A DNA stretch of 64,000 nucleotides from Rahnella aceris (GTDB taxonomy: Bacteria > Pseudomonadota > Gammaproteobacteria > Enterobacterales > Enterobacteriaceae): positions 372,001 through 436,000 of the forward strand of contig NZ_JAADJV010000004.1 in assembly GCF_011684115.1 (NCBI RefSeq), given 5' to 3'. Positions 31,661 to 41,525 of this stretch are shown in pieces. Numbering within the stretch: the first letter of the stretch is position 1; each line of letters starts with the position of its first letter. The position numbers and the translations under genes are program-made. Below the pieces are notes generated by a model. It was not told where the DNA came from, ran no database searches, and was given only the letters and a program-made list of their open reading frames with translations.

Positions 31661-33025
31661 ATGAGCACCTCAGATACCATTATTGCCCAAGCAACCCCAC
31701 CCGGCCGCGGTGGTGTGGGCATTTTGCGCATTTCCGGCCGTGCGGCGCGTGATGTGGCACAGGCTGTCTTAGGTAAACTGCCCAAGCCGCGTTATGCCGA
31801 TTATCTGCCGTTTCAGGATGCTGATGGCAGCGCGCTGGATCAGGGCATCGCGTTGTGGTTCCCCGGCCCGAATTCCTTTACCGGCGAAGACGTGCTTGAG
31901 CTGCAAGGCCACGGCGGGCCGGTGATCCTGGATTTGCTGCTTAAACGCATTATCGCGCTGGAAAACGTGCGAATTGCGCGTCCGGGCGAATTCTCTGAAC
32001 GGGCTTTCCTCAACGATAAACTCGACCTGGCGCAGGCTGAAGCGATTGCTGATCTTATCGACGCCAGCTCCGAGCAGGCCGCACGTTCAGCGGTTAACTC
32101 CTTACAGGGCGCTTTCTCGAACCGTATTCATCATCTGGTGGAAGCACTCACTCACCTGCGGATCTTTGTCGAAGCGGCTATCGACTTCCCCGATGAGGAA
32201 ATCGACTTCCTGTCCGACGGTAAAATCGAAGCCAAACTCAATACGGTGATGGGTGATCTCGATGCCGTGCGGGCCGAAGCACGTCAGGGTAGCCTGCTGC
32301 GTGAAGGGATGAAAGTGGTGATTGCCGGGCGTCCGAACGCCGGTAAATCCAGCCTGCTGAACGCGCTGGCCGGTCGTGAAGCGGCGATCGTGACCGATAT
32401 CGCGGGCACCACGCGAGACGTTTTACGCGAACATATCCACCTTGATGGCATGCCGTTGCACATCATTGACACCGCCGGGTTACGTGAAGCCAGCGATGAA
32501 GTTGAGCGCATTGGTATCGAACGTGCATGGAATGAGATTGAACAGGCGGACTTAGTGCTGTTTATGGTCGACGGTACAACAACGGAAGCAACCGAGCCTG
32601 CGGACATCTGGCCCGAATTTATGGCCCGCCTGCCCGCGAGTTTACCTATTGTCGTTGTACGCAACAAAGCGGATATCACCGGGGAAGCGCTGGGACAAAC
32701 GGAAGTGAATGGTCACTCACTTATTCGCCTTTCTGCCCGCACCGGCGATGGCGTTGATCTGCTGCGCGATCATCTGAAACAGGTGATGGGCTTCAATCAC
32801 AATATGGAAGGCGGATTCCTTGCCCGTCGCCGTCACCTGCAGGCGCTGGAACAGGCCGCACAGCATCTGGTTCAGGGTAAAGATCAACTGCTTGGCGCAT
32901 GGGCGGGTGAACTGCTGGCGGAAGAATTGCGTCTGGCCCAGCAATCGCTGAGCGAAATCACCGGTGAATTTACCTCGGATGATTTACTGGGGCGTATCTT
33001 CTCGAGTTTCTGTATCGGTAAATAA
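31661..33025 (+). CDS. mnmE: tRNA modification GTPase MnmE
   Basis: With MnmG this GTPase forms the (carboxymethyl)aminomethyl modification at U34 of several tRNAs. The start [20 protein letters not shown] gives 454 residues; an in-frame start 25 codons upstream lies inside the terminator and is rejected. The G domain has G1 [15 protein letters not shown]2/G3 GTTRDVLRE and DTAGLRE, and G4 NKAD. The C-terminal FCIGK carries the conserved Cys. MnmG, its partner, is encoded at 60087-61976 in this window. Confidence 0.98.
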   Translation: MSTSDTIIAQATPPGRGGVGILRISGRAARDVAQAVLGKLPKPRYADYLPFQDADGSALDQGIALWFPGPNSFTGEDVLELQGHGGPVILDLLLKRIIALENVRIARPGEFSERAFLNDKLDLAQAEAIADLIDASSEQAARSAVNSLQGAFSNRIHHLVEALTHLRIFVEAAIDFPDEEIDFLSDGKIEAKLNTVMGDLDAVRAEARQGSLLREGMKVVIAGRPNAGKSSLLNALAGREAAIVTDIAGTTRDVLREHIHLDGMPLHIIDTAGLREASDEVERIGIERAWNEIEQADLVLFMVDGTTTEATEPADIWPEFMARLPASLPIVVVRNKADITGEALGQTEVNGHSLIRLSARTGDGVDLLRDHLKQVMGFNHNMEGGFLARRRHLQALEQAAQHLVQGKDQLLGAWAGELLAEELRLAQQSLSEITGEFTSDDLLGRIFSSFCIGK

Positions 33026-33046
33026 GCCGCTGTTCGCAGCAAACAA

Positions 33047-33074
33047 AACCCACATTGAAGAATGTGGGTTTTTT
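33047..33074. terminator. Rho-independent terminator of mnmE
   Basis: A perfect 10-bp stem AACCCACATT/AATGTGGGTT with a GAAG loop and a T-run on the plus strand. A-rich sequence on the other side may let it serve the opposing SDR gene too. Confidence 0.9.
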
Positions 33075-33096
33075 ATTTTATTCAAAGGATTACGCC

Positions 33097-33696
33097 TTAC
33101 CAGACTTTATAAATGCGTCCGGTCTGCGCCCCTTCCACGCTGCGACGATACGCTTTCGCCACGCGCGCTGCCGGTGCAGCCTCAAAGCCCGGGAAGAACG
33201 GGCCATAAGCTTTCAGCGACTCTTCTACTACGGTCGGGCTGACCACATTGATGCGAATACCCCGTGACAGTTCAATCGCCGCGCCCCGGACAAAGCCTTC
33301 GACGGCGGCATTTACCGTGGTGGCGTTCGCCCCCTGACGGATAGGTTCATCAGCAATGATCCCGCTGGTCAGCGTGATGGAACCGCCATCGTTAAGGAAT
33401 GACTGACCGATCAGCGCAAGGCGCACCTGGCCAAGCAGTTTATTCTGCAAACCAATATTGAACTGTGCTGCGGTCATCTCCACCAGCGGGCCAAAGTGCA
33501 GGCTGCCGGTAGTAGCAATAATCGCATCAACTTTTCCCGTACTCTGGAAAAGCGCTTTTACGCTGTTTTCATCGGTAATATCGACCTGAAAATCGCCGCG
33601 GGTTTTGCCTGCGGTGACAATTTCATGGTCTGCGCTAAGCTCCTGAATCACGGCTTTACCCAATGTACCTGTCCCGCCAATCACTAAAATTTTCAT
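33097..33696 (-). CDS. Short-chain dehydrogenase/reductase-family protein lacking the YxxxK pair
   Basis: A 199-residue small SDR-fold protein with the cofactor loop GGTGTLG (residues 7-13). The catalytic Tyr-x-x-x-Lys expected just before AAVEGF is replaced: the segment reads ATTVNAAVEGF, with Ala125 and Asn129 at those positions, although Ser111 (LTSGIIAD) is kept. It may therefore bind NAD(P) without classical redox activity, or use other residues. The start MKILVIGGTG at 33696 is preferred over an upstream in-frame ATG. It is transcribed divergently from a LysR-type regulator, which probably controls it. Confidence 0.85.
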   Translation of the reverse strand: MKILVIGGTGTLGKAVIQELSADHEIVTAGKTRGDFQVDITDENSVKALFQSTGKVDAIIATTGSLHFGPLVEMTAAQFNIGLQNKLLGQVRLALIGQSFLNDGGSITLTSGIIADEPIRQGANATTVNAAVEGFVRGAAIELSRGIRINVVSPTVVEESLKAYGPFFPGFEAAPAARVAKAYRRSVEGAQTGRIYKVW

Positions 33697-33796
33697 CAGA
33701 TATTCCTCAACGTTGTTTGCAGGACCATCTTTCACCAAACTACGGGTTAGATATAGAATCGTATTATTCATTCTGTTCTAACTCAGGGTTTGTAAT

Positions 33797-34684
33797 GTGG
33801 ATAAGTTGCGGAATATCGAGGTCTTTATCAGCGTGGTAGAAACCGGGAATTTCAGTACAGCAGCGGAAAAGCTGGGGATTTCAGCAGTGATGGTCGGCAA
33901 GCATATTCAGCAGCTGGAAAAGTATTTGAATGCCCGCCTGTTGCAACGCACCACACGCAAGCAAAGCCTGACGGATGCCGGTGAAGTGTTTTACGAGAAC
34001 GGAAAACGGGTGCTGGAGCAGATGAAATTCACCGAAAGCGCGATGGAAAGCCTGCAAAGCGTGCCGACCGGACTGCTGCGGATCAGCGCACCCGTATCAC
34101 TCGGCTCCAGCGTGGTGGCGCCGATGCTGGCCCGTTATCTGCAAAAACACCCGAAAGTAAACGTGGAACTGATACTGAGCAACGCCAGGGTAGATTTGAT
34201 CGCAGAGGGTTTTGACGCGGCGATCCGTATTGGCGAAATTGGCGATGACCGGCTGGTCGCCAAGCCGCTGAACCCTTATGAAATGGTGATCTGCGCTTCT
34301 GCAGATTATTTACAGCGTTTCGGCACGCCCGCGACGCCGGAAGATCTGAAAACGCACCCGTGCCTGGTGCATACCGTCTGGAATCAGAGTGAAGGCTGGC
34401 ATCTGGCGAATGCAGAGCGCACCACGTCAGCGTGGCCGGTTAACAGCCGCTATGTATCCAACGACGGTCATGCGCTGCGCGCTGCCGCACTGGAAGGCGC
34501 CGGTTTGTTGCTGCAACCCAAAGTGTTACTGGCCGAAGATATCGCCAGCGGAAAACTGATCCCGGTACTTGAGTCTTTTATCCCGAAACCCCGGGCAGTG
34601 CATCTGGTTTATCTGCCCGATTTCAGGCCGCGCGCCAAACTGACCAGCCTGATTAACTTCATGACTGAACACGCCTTTTACTGA
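33797..34684 (+). CDS. LysR-family transcriptional regulator
   Basis: A 295-residue LysR-type regulator. The N-terminal winged HTH (MDKLRNIEVFISVVETGNFS, then AAEKLGISAVMVGKHIQQLE) is followed by a substrate-binding domain with GLLRISAPVSLGS and GFDAAIRIGEIGD, typical of the CrgA/YafC-like group. The start is GTG at 33797, since an overlapping ATG is out of frame. It is divergent from the SDR-like gene with about 100 bases between the proposed starts, the usual arrangement for a LysR regulator and its target. The inducer is unknown. Confidence 0.92.
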   Translation: MDKLRNIEVFISVVETGNFSTAAEKLGISAVMVGKHIQQLEKYLNARLLQRTTRKQSLTDAGEVFYENGKRVLEQMKFTESAMESLQSVPTGLLRISAPVSLGSSVVAPMLARYLQKHPKVNVELILSNARVDLIAEGFDAAIRIGEIGDDRLVAKPLNPYEMVICASADYLQRFGTPATPEDLKTHPCLVHTVWNQSEGWHLANAERTTSAWPVNSRYVSNDGHALRAAALEGAGLLLQPKVLLAEDIASGKLIPVLESFIPKPRAVHLVYLPDFRPRAKLTSLINFMTEHAFY

Positions 34685-34700
34685 GCCTTACGCAAAATAC

Positions 34701-34738
34701 AAAACGGTAAGTGATCGCTCACTTACCGCTCAGTTTTG
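34701..34738. terminator. Bidirectional terminator between LysR gene and chemoreceptor gene
   Basis: A 10-bp stem CGGTAAGTGA/TCACTTACCG with a four-base loop lies between the convergent genes. On the minus strand TTTTGTATTTT follows it; on the plus strand CTCAGTTTTG. Confidence 0.85.
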
Positions 34739-34759
34739 AACACTTTTAATCAGACGAAA

Positions 34760-36655
34760 TCAGAGCTTAAAGCCTGCTACCACGGTTTCCAGCTGAACGG
34801 TCTGATCCTGCATCGCCTGCGCAGCGGCAGAAACCTGTTCCACCAGCGCGGCGTTCTGCTGCGTGGCGTTATCCAGCTGCGTGATAGCCACATTTACCTG
34901 CTCAATGCCCAGACTTTGCTCCTGACTGGAAGACATGATTTCGTTCATCAGCGTCGCCACGTTGTTCACGCCACCCATGACTTCATCCATCGTCGTTCCG
35001 GCGGTCGCCACCAGTTCGCTGCCGGTGGCGATATCCGCCACAGAATCCTCGATCAGCTTTTTGATTTCACGCGCGGAAGTGGCTGAGCGCTGTGCCAGAC
35101 TGCGCACTTCGGATGCCACAACGGCGAAACCGCGTCCCTGTTCACCGGCACGCGCCGCTTCAACCGCCGCATTCAGCGCCAGAATGTTGGTCTGGAAAGC
35201 GATGCCGTCGATCACGCTGATGATATCGACGATTTTATGTGAAGAGCGGGTGATCGAGCCCATGGTCTCAACCACCTGTTTCACCACGTCCGAGCCCCTC
35301 CCGGCAACAGCCGAGGCATCACGGGCCAACTGGTTAGCCCCTTCCGCATTGGCAGCGTTCTGTTTCACGGTGCTGGTCAGCTGTTCCATTGAGGCTGCCG
35401 TTTCGACAATCGAGCTGGCCTGTTCTTCGGTTCGTGCTGACAAGTCCAGGTTACCGCTGGCAATCTGGCGCGAAGCCGAAGTGATAGCCAGACTGCTGTC
35501 GCCAACCTGACGCAGAATGGATTGCAGGAAAGACAGGAAACCGTTGAAGTTCTGGTTGATCTGATTGAACTCAGGGCTGCGGCTTTCCGGTAAGCGCCGG
35601 GTTAAGTCGGCACCGCCCGCAGAAAGCTGGGCGATATTTTTATTCAGTGCCGCCAGCTGGCGCATGAAAATTTTAATCGCGGCGATCAGAACGATCAGCA
35701 ACAGCAAGACCATCGGGATTTGAACCAGTCCGAGACTCGTCAGAATGCTGTGGCTGCGCGCCAGTAACTGACTGGTCGGCATGTCGGTGGCGATAAACCA
35801 CGGCCCCTGAATGTTGCTCATAAACATGGTATGCGACGTGCCGTCATTATCGTAGTCAGCCACCAGACTCGCCTGCCCGTTGATCTGATCCAGACTTTTG
35901 CGGATCTGCATCGCCAGCGGAGAAGTTTCGCCCAGTGAGGCCAGTTTCGGCAGTTTTTCATCCGTGGAATGACTGGTACCGACGATGGTGCCGTCTTTTT
36001 CCACGATATAAATCCTGGCGTGAACCTTTTTCTCCATCTCTGTCACCAGCTGGTTAAAGAACCCCAGTGTGACGTCAATGGTGGCGACGCCCCATTGCTT
36101 ATCATCTTTGTAAATCGGCATCGCACAGTTAGTCCGCGGCTGGGTGCTGGCGTCATCGAAATAAGCAGGCGCCCAGACACACTGACCCTTTTCACCTTTT
36201 GATGCCGCCAGATACCACGACTGATCGAAATAGTTTGGGGATTCGGCGCTGTTCCAGAAAGTATTGACCGTCAGTTGATTATTATTATTACGGGCAAAGA
36301 AGGTGCTGAATTTGATTTTGGCCGGATCGCGTTGGTTCGGCAGAGGCCAGATCCCGCCGCCAAACACGGCAGAGTCACCGTACTGATCAACCAGTGCCGG
36401 AAGTAAACGATCGATACTGTCGCTGTCCATTTGTGCAACAGTCTGGGTAATGGTGCGAACCTGTGACTCAACTTTATTCAGGCGGTCATTAATTGCCACC
36501 GCGACATCATCCACCTGATTAGCAACCAGATTACTTTCTGTCTGTTTCAGCTGGGGAGCGATATACACCTGGATCACGATAAGCGTAACGATGATCAGCA
36601 CAATAAAAAACAAGCTGATCAATGCGATAAAGCGGGATTGCGTCGTTTTTAACAT
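34760..36655 (-). CDS. Methyl-accepting chemotaxis protein
   Basis: A 631-residue transmembrane chemoreceptor. TM1 lies near residues 10-32 ([20 protein letters not shown]), followed by a roughly 280-residue periplasmic Cache-type sensor domain ([36 protein letters not shown]). TM2 lies near 310-332, then a HAMP region and the cytoplasmic signalling hairpin, whose tip [20 protein letters not shown] is near residue 490. The C-terminus ends VAGFKL without an NWETF-type CheR tether. The start at 36655 (MLKTTQSRF) is preferred because the longer frame begins in the promoter. A sigma-28 promoter lies upstream. The ligand is unknown. Confidence 0.94.
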   Translation of the reverse strand: MLKTTQSRFIALISLFFIVLIIVTLIVIQVYIAPQLKQTESNLVANQVDDVAVAINDRLNKVESQVRTITQTVAQMDSDSIDRLLPALVDQYGDSAVFGGGIWPLPNQRDPAKIKFSTFFARNNNNQLTVNTFWNSAESPNYFDQSWYLAASKGEKGQCVWAPAYFDDASTQPRTNCAMPIYKDDKQWGVATIDVTLGFFNQLVTEMEKKVHARIYIVEKDGTIVGTSHSTDEKLPKLASLGETSPLAMQIRKSLDQINGQASLVADYDNDGTSHTMFMSNIQGPWFIATDMPTSQLLARSHSILTSLGLVQIPMVLLLLIVLIAAIKIFMRQLAALNKNIAQLSAGGADLTRRLPESRSPEFNQINQNFNGFLSFLQSILRQVGDSSLAITSASRQIASGNLDLSARTEEQASSIVETAASMEQLTSTVKQNAANAEGANQLARDASAVAGRGSDVVKQVVETMGSITRSSHKIVDIISVIDGIAFQTNILALNAAVEAARAGEQGRGFAVVASEVRSLAQRSATSAREIKKLIEDSVADIATGSELVATAGTTMDEVMGGVNNVATLMNEIMSSSQEQSLGIEQVNVAITQLDNATQQNAALVEQVSAAAQAMQDQTVQLETVVAGFKL

Positions 36656-36674
36656 TTTTGGGTACTCGCAGGCA

Positions 36675-36694
36675 AAGCAGCGAGATCGCTGCTT
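36675..36694 (-). promoter_or_regulatory. Stable leader hairpin just before the chemoreceptor start
   Basis: AAGCAGCG/CGCTGCTT with a four-base loop forms 20 bases before the start codon, where the Shine-Dalgarno is weak. It lies within the short leader made from the sigma-28 promoter and could influence translation or mRNA stability. Confidence 0.5.
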
Positions 36695-36699
36695 AATTA

Positions 36700-36726
36700 G
36701 TAACGGCATTTTCTGGCGTTTCTTTA
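36700..36726 (-). promoter_or_regulatory. Sigma-28 (FliA) promoter of the chemoreceptor gene
   Basis: On the minus strand TAAAGAAA (-35, at 36719-36726) and GCCGTTAC (-10, at 36700-36707) are separated by exactly 11 bases. This fits the FliA pattern TAAAGTTT-N11-GCCGATAA. It places the receptor in the late flagellar regulon. Confidence 0.8.
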
Positions 36727-36978
36727 TGTGGCTGTAGTAGATATATCTGGTGTAAGAATCTTATGAGTAAAAATCCAGAACATCATTCCAGTGAGATTCT
36801 TTCCCAATAAGAGATTAAGACTGTGATTACTTTCACTTTATGTTTATGAAAAACTGTATGAAAAGGGAAGAATGTGTGTGGCACTGCGGGGTTTAAGCGG
36901 TTTTTAATGATTTCTCTTAATGTTATTCTTTAGAACAATTGAGAAACTGCGGTCGAACCATTAATCATGGAGTGAACA

Positions 36979-37704
36979 ATGGCGTGCCATTTTGCAAGAT
37001 GGGCAATGACGGATGCAGAACCGGATACACACCGGTTGCCGCAAGAGATCGTATTATTTGCAAAACACCTTTCCGAAAAACAGCGCAAGCGTTTCTTAAA
37101 CGGCCGCGTTCTGCTGGCAGAAATGATTTTCTATCTCTATGGAATCGCGGAACTTCCCAGCGTCATCACGTTACCTAGCGGTCGTCCGAGTTTTGAATCC
37201 CCTGATTTGCCTGATTTCAGTCTGGCGTATGCAGGAAGTACCGTCGGTGTTTTAATCAGCAGCGAAGGGAAAGTCGGCCTCGATCTCGAAATCATTCATG
37301 CCCGCAGTGCGCTGGTGAATCAGCAACAGCAATTACAGCTTTCTGCGGTGGAGAAAACCTGGATTGCTATGCAATCCGATCCGGTGGAATCCTCTCTGCA
37401 ACTGTGGTGTATCCGCCAGAGCATGCTGAAAATGTCCGGCCTGAACGATCAGAGTCCGCTTACGCTCAGCCTGAATCCCGCTTCTGGTCGTTTACGGTCT
37501 ACCGTAACGCCCGAGGCGCAGGTGATGAGCGACATTGAAGGTTCCATTATCTGGTCATGTGCGCAGTCACCCTCGATTATCCGTTTGCAGTGCTGGCGTT
37601 ACGAACCTGAAAACGGCTTCACCCGCACACAAACCCTGGCCACAGACCAGCAATCTGAATCACCACACTTCATGAAATTCATCAGCCTGCCACCCGCTAA
37701 ATAA
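36979..37704 (+). CDS. yieE: 4'-phosphopantetheinyl transferase-family protein YieE
   Basis: A 241-residue homologue of E. coli YieE, a predicted phosphopantetheinyl transferase that would attach the CoA-derived arm to carrier proteins. The start MACHFARWAMTD matches E. coli MATHFARGILTE and has GGAG upstream. The metal-binding motif is VGLDLEII. The second motif, normally W(S/T)xKExxxKxxG, is degenerate (WCIRQSMLKMSG, with Arg-Gln where Lys-Glu is usual). The E. coli protein is also divergent here. It begins the yieE-yieF-adeP-yieH block, which has the same order as E. coli. The carrier substrate is unknown. Confidence 0.88.
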   Translation: MACHFARWAMTDAEPDTHRLPQEIVLFAKHLSEKQRKRFLNGRVLLAEMIFYLYGIAELPSVITLPSGRPSFESPDLPDFSLAYAGSTVGVLISSEGKVGLDLEIIHARSALVNQQQQLQLSAVEKTWIAMQSDPVESSLQLWCIRQSMLKMSGLNDQSPLTLSLNPASGRLRSTVTPEAQVMSDIEGSIIWSCAQSPSIIRLQCWRYEPENGFTRTQTLATDQQSESPHFMKFISLPPAK

Positions 37705-37795
37705 AACTTCACTTTTGTTTACGCCCGTCGTGCCGTTTTTCGTTTATGGTTACAGGCAGTTCCTTTCGCAAAGTCATCCATAACAGGAGTTACCC

Positions 37796-38365
37796 ATGTC
37801 AGCTCAACCACTGAAGTTTGTCACACTGTTAGGCAGTCTTCGTAAAGCGTCTTACAACGGAATGGTCGCCCGCACATTGCCAAAAGTGGCACCAGAGGGC
37901 ATCAGCATTGAGGCGTTGCCTTCCATCGGTACACTGCCGCTCTATGATGCAGATATTCAGCAGGAAGAAGGCTTTCCGGCGGATGTTGAAGCGATTGCGG
38001 AACAAATCCGTCAGGCGGATGGCGTCATTATCGTCACGCCGGAGTATAACTACTCCGTTCCGGGCGGCCTGAAAAATGCGATCGACTGGATTTCCCGCCT
38101 GCCGAATCAGCCACTGGCCGGTAAGCCCGTGCTGATCCAGACCAGTTCAATGGGTCCGGTCGGCGGGGCACGTTGTCAGTATCATCTGCGTCAGATTCTG
38201 GTGTTCCTGGATGCGATGGTGATGAATAAACCCGAATTTATGGGGGGTGTGATCCAGAATAAAGTGGATGAGCAAATCGGCGAAGTCATCGACCAGGGGA
38301 CGCTCGATTTCCTGCGCGGCCAGCTGACGGCATTTGCCGACTATACGCGCCGCGTCAGCCAATAA
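37796..38365 (+). CDS. chrR: NADPH-dependent FMN reductase, quinone/chromate reductase (ChrR/YieF)
   Basis: A 189-residue flavodoxin-like FMN enzyme. E. coli YieF/ChrR reduces quinones and, incidentally, chromate, guarding against oxidative stress. The FMN-phosphate loop is LLGSLRKASYNGMVART, and PEYNYSVPGGLKNAIDWISR is the family signature. It is co-oriented with yieE, 91 bases downstream. Confidence 0.95.
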   Translation: MSAQPLKFVTLLGSLRKASYNGMVARTLPKVAPEGISIEALPSIGTLPLYDADIQQEEGFPADVEAIAEQIRQADGVIIVTPEYNYSVPGGLKNAIDWISRLPNQPLAGKPVLIQTSSMGPVGGARCQYHLRQILVFLDAMVMNKPEFMGGVIQNKVDEQIGEVIDQGTLDFLRGQLTAFADYTRRVSQ

Positions 38366-38384
38366 TTCCGGTCATCAGAAATGC

Positions 38385-38413
38385 AAACAGCCCGCAATGC
38401 GGGCTGTTTTTTT
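38385..38413. terminator. Terminator between convergent yieF and adeP
   Basis: A 9-bp stem ACAGCCCGC/GCGGGCTGT with an AAT loop is followed by TTTTTT on the plus strand; on the minus strand TTTGCAT follows. Confidence 0.88.
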
Positions 38414-38439
38414 ACAGGCGTTAAGCAGATTTCAGCGGA

Positions 38440-39777
38440 TTAATGCCCGTCGACAAACGCGATTTTCAGCACAAACAGCAGGGCTACGACCACCACACAC
38501 GGGCTGATTTCTTTCCAGCGGCCGGTGCCCAGTTTCATCACCACGTAAGAGATGAAGCCCAGCGCGATACCTTCGGTGATCGAGAAGCTGAACGGCATCA
38601 TTACCGCGGTCACGAACGCCGGAACCGCTTCGGTCAGGTCATCCCATGAAACGCGCGCGAGGCTGGACGTCATCAGCACGCCGACATAAATCAGCGCACC
38701 GGCCGCCGCGTATTCCGGCACCATCCCCGCCAGTGGGGAAATGAAGATCACCAGCAGGAACAGTAAACCGGTCACCACCGCCGTCAGACCGGTACGGCCG
38801 CCGACAGATACGCCGGAGGTGCTTTCAATATAAGCGCCCACAGAAGACGTACCGATAAATGCCCCCGCCACGGAAGACACGCTGTCAACGTACAGCGCCT
38901 GTTTCATCTGCGGGAACTTGCCCTGCGCATCAGCCAGACCGGCTTTGTCGGTCACACCAATCAGCGTGCCGGAGGAGTCAAACAGGTTCACCAGCATGAA
39001 GGAGAAAATGACGCCCGCCAGACCGATATTCAGCGCGCCTTTCAAATCCACCTGACCGACAACCGTGGTGATGCTCGGCGGCATCGACCAGAAACCGGTG
39101 TAATGCACATCACCAATCATCAGGCCAATGACTGTCGTGACAATAATCGACACCAGCACCGAGGCGTGGAAATTGCGCGACGCCAGCACGGCAATAATGA
39201 AGAACCCCAGCACACCGAGCAGCACGTTGTGCGAGGTCAGATTACCGATGGTCACGATGGTGTCAGGGTTCGGGACAATAATGCCGGCGTTTTTCAGCCC
39301 CATCATGCCGATAAACAGCCCGATACCGGCGGTAATGCCCACACGTAAACTGACCGGAATATTGGCAATCATCCAGTAACGGATGCGGAAAATAGTCAGC
39401 AGCAGCAAACCCACAGCACCCCAGAATATCGCGCCCATCCCGATCTGCCATGAAACCCCCATCGCGCCCACGACCACAAACGCAAAGAACGCATTCAGAC
39501 CCATCGCCGGTGCCAGAGCGACCGGCAGGTTGGCGATCACGCCCATCAGGATGCTGCCGAACGCGGCAATCAGACAGGTAGTCACGAACACGGCCTGTTT
39601 ATCCATCCCCGCAACACCCAGGATCTGCGGGTTCACGAAAACGATATAGACCATGGTCAGGAAGGTAGTTAAACCGGCGATAGTTTCGGTGCGTACGGTG
39701 GTGCCGTGCTGCGTCAGTTTAAACAGACGTTCAGCCAGACCTTTACCCGCAGTCGCATTGCTCTGTGGTGTGCTCAT
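38440..39777 (-). CDS. adeP: Adenine permease AdeP (NCS2/AzgA family)
   Basis: A 445-residue proton-coupled adenine importer with about 14 membrane segments. The N-terminus VRTETIAGLTTFLTMVYIVFVNP and the NLFDSSGTLIGVTDKAGL block, which carries conserved substrate-site residues, identify the AzgA-like group that includes E. coli PurP/YicO and AdeP/YieG. The position between yieF and yieH favours AdeP. It is convergent with yieF and divergent from yieH. Confidence 0.93.
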   Translation of the reverse strand: MSTPQSNATAGKGLAERLFKLTQHGTTVRTETIAGLTTFLTMVYIVFVNPQILGVAGMDKQAVFVTTCLIAAFGSILMGVIANLPVALAPAMGLNAFFAFVVVGAMGVSWQIGMGAIFWGAVGLLLLTIFRIRYWMIANIPVSLRVGITAGIGLFIGMMGLKNAGIIVPNPDTIVTIGNLTSHNVLLGVLGFFIIAVLASRNFHASVLVSIIVTTVIGLMIGDVHYTGFWSMPPSITTVVGQVDLKGALNIGLAGVIFSFMLVNLFDSSGTLIGVTDKAGLADAQGKFPQMKQALYVDSVSSVAGAFIGTSSVGAYIESTSGVSVGGRTGLTAVVTGLLFLLVIFISPLAGMVPEYAAAGALIYVGVLMTSSLARVSWDDLTEAVPAFVTAVMMPFSFSITEGIALGFISYVVMKLGTGRWKEISPCVVVVALLFVLKIAFVDGH

Positions 39778-39929
39778 TGGTGAGTTCCAAAATGGGGGAA
39801 AAACAATCGGGGGGTATCCTAAGGATTTTAGCCCGAAAGCGCCAGCACTGGATGTATGGGATTAAATCTATCGTTCGGGTACAGTGCCATAATGCACGCC
39901 AATAGATGAAACGCTCACAGGGAGAAAGT

Positions 39930-40595
39930 ATGTCACAGGTTGAATGTGTCTTTTTTGATTGCGACGGTACGCTGGTGGACAGTGAATTGTTGTGCTGCGA
40001 AGCCTATGTCGAAATGTTCGCGCATTTTGGTGTGACGGTTTCATTCGACGAAATGTATAAGAAATACAAAGGCGTCAAACTTTACGAAATCGTCGCGATC
40101 GTCAATAAAGAGCACGGTATCGACGTGCCGAAAGAAGAAATGGAAGTCGTGTTTCGCCAGCATGTTGCCCGTCTTTTCGACAGCAAACTTGAACCTATTG
40201 ACGGCGCACGCGAGTTACTGGAACAAATCACCGTGCCGATGTGTGTCGTCTCAAACGGACCGGTCACCAAAATGCAGCACTCTCTCGGCCTGACCGGATT
40301 GCTGCCTTTTATGGGGGATAAGTTATTCAGCGGCTATGATTTACAGCGCTGGAAACCCGATCCTGCCGTCTTGTACAAAGCAGCCGACGTCATGAACGTG
40401 CCGGTGGAAAACTGCATTCTGGTAGAAGATTCCGTGGCAGGCGCACAGGCCGGGATCACCGCAGGCATCCCGGTGTTTTACTACTGCGCCGATCCGCATA
40501 ACCCGCCGCTGGATCACCCGCTGGTGACCACTTTCCACGACATGCGCGAACTGCCGGGGATCTGGCGGGAGATGGGGTATCAGGTCACTCGCTGA
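39930..40595 (+). CDS. yieH: HAD-family 6-phosphogluconate phosphatase YieH
   Basis: A 221-residue HAD phosphatase; E. coli YieH hydrolyses 6-phosphogluconate and other phosphates in vitro. The start MSQVECVFFDCDGTLVDSE has GGGAGAAAG upstream and matches the family length, so an in-frame ATG eight codons earlier is rejected. Motif I is FDCDGTLVD, motif II CVVSNGP, motif III the Lys in RWKPDPAVL, and motif IV LVEDSVAGAQAG. Its 3' end overlaps the opposing dehydratase gene by 11 bases. Confidence 0.94.
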   Translation: MSQVECVFFDCDGTLVDSELLCCEAYVEMFAHFGVTVSFDEMYKKYKGVKLYEIVAIVNKEHGIDVPKEEMEVVFRQHVARLFDSKLEPIDGARELLEQITVPMCVVSNGPVTKMQHSLGLTGLLPFMGDKLFSGYDLQRWKPDPAVLYKAADVMNVPVENCILVEDSVAGAQAGITAGIPVFYYCADPHNPPLDHPLVTTFHDMRELPGIWREMGYQVTR

Positions 40596-41415
40596 GTGAT
40601 TTTTCGTAAGCCTGCATCCGCTTTTCCAGCTCCGTCAGAGATCGCAGGCCATCAGCCAGCGGCAGGGTTTTATCATTGAAGATTTCCAGTGACCAGGGGC
40701 CGGTGAAACCTTTACGGTTCAGCGTGCTGACAAAATCCACCAGCGGTAAATCGCCCTGCCCCGGATAACAGCGGTAACTACGGCTCCACTGCTGCACGTT
40801 CATGTCTTTGAACGGTACATCGGCCAGTTGCAGGAAACAGATTTTTTCCAGCGGCACTTCATCCAGACGGTCAAGATTGTCGCCCACGGCGAGAATATGA
40901 AAGCTGTCGAGCACAATGCCCAGCGCCGGACTGTTCACCTCGCGTACGCGATCCCACGCCTGGCGGTAACGGTTGACGTGTTTACCCCATGCCAGCGCTT
41001 CATAGCCGATACGGATGTCATACAGCTCCGCCATTTCCGCCAGCGCAGCGAGATCGGCAATCTGCACTTCCCGCTCCGGTGAACTTTCCGGATCGGTGTT
41101 GCTGCACACCAGTAAATGATCGCAGCCAAGCTCGCTCATCAGGTCGAACTGGCGGCGTGCACTGGCGAGTTTTTCAACCCGCTTCTCTGCCGGAACCCCT
41201 TCGAAATCACGGAAAGGTTGCAGCAGGAAAATGCGCAGGCCGAGAGAATCGGCGAGGTTACGGATAGCCGCCGGTTTGACAGGACTTTTAAGCAAATCGT
41301 CTTCGAATATTTCCACACCATCAAATCCTGCAGCCGCAATGGCGGTAAGTTTTTCAGGCAAGGTTCCTGGTACTGAAACTGTCGCAATAGAATGTAACCG
41401 GGTGGTTGCAGGCAA
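40585..41415 (-). CDS. TIM-barrel protein, 3-dehydroshikimate dehydratase-like (QuiC type)
   Basis: A 276-residue xylose-isomerase-like TIM barrel. AGFDGVEIFEDDL, LGCDHLLVCSNT, IGYEALAWGKHVN, GIVLDSFHILA and YRCYPGQGDLPL resemble the 3-dehydroshikimate dehydratase half of QuiC-type proteins, with metal-ligand Glu in YEAL and Asp/His in LDSFH. Those enzymes convert 3-dehydroshikimate to protocatechuate. The C-terminal hydroxyphenylpyruvate-dioxygenase-like domain of fused forms is absent. No other quinate/shikimate or protocatechuate genes are nearby. It is divergent from a TetR regulator, which probably controls it. Confidence 0.78.
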   Translation of the reverse strand: MPATTRLHSIATVSVPGTLPEKLTAIAAAGFDGVEIFEDDLLKSPVKPAAIRNLADSLGLRIFLLQPFRDFEGVPAEKRVEKLASARRQFDLMSELGCDHLLVCSNTDPESSPEREVQIADLAALAEMAELYDIRIGYEALAWGKHVNRYRQAWDRVREVNSPALGIVLDSFHILAVGDNLDRLDEVPLEKICFLQLADVPFKDMNVQQWSRSYRCYPGQGDLPLVDFVSTLNRKGFTGPWSLEIFNDKTLPLADGLRSLTELEKRMQAYEKSLSE

Positions 41416-41525
41416 AATAGTGTCCTTTTAGTCAGGCTTCGATACTTACAGTAGTGGACCCTCACGCCACATTCGTCAAGTGCGGCGAAGTTGTATGAAC
41501 GCACAGATTGTAACTGGGCTAAGCA

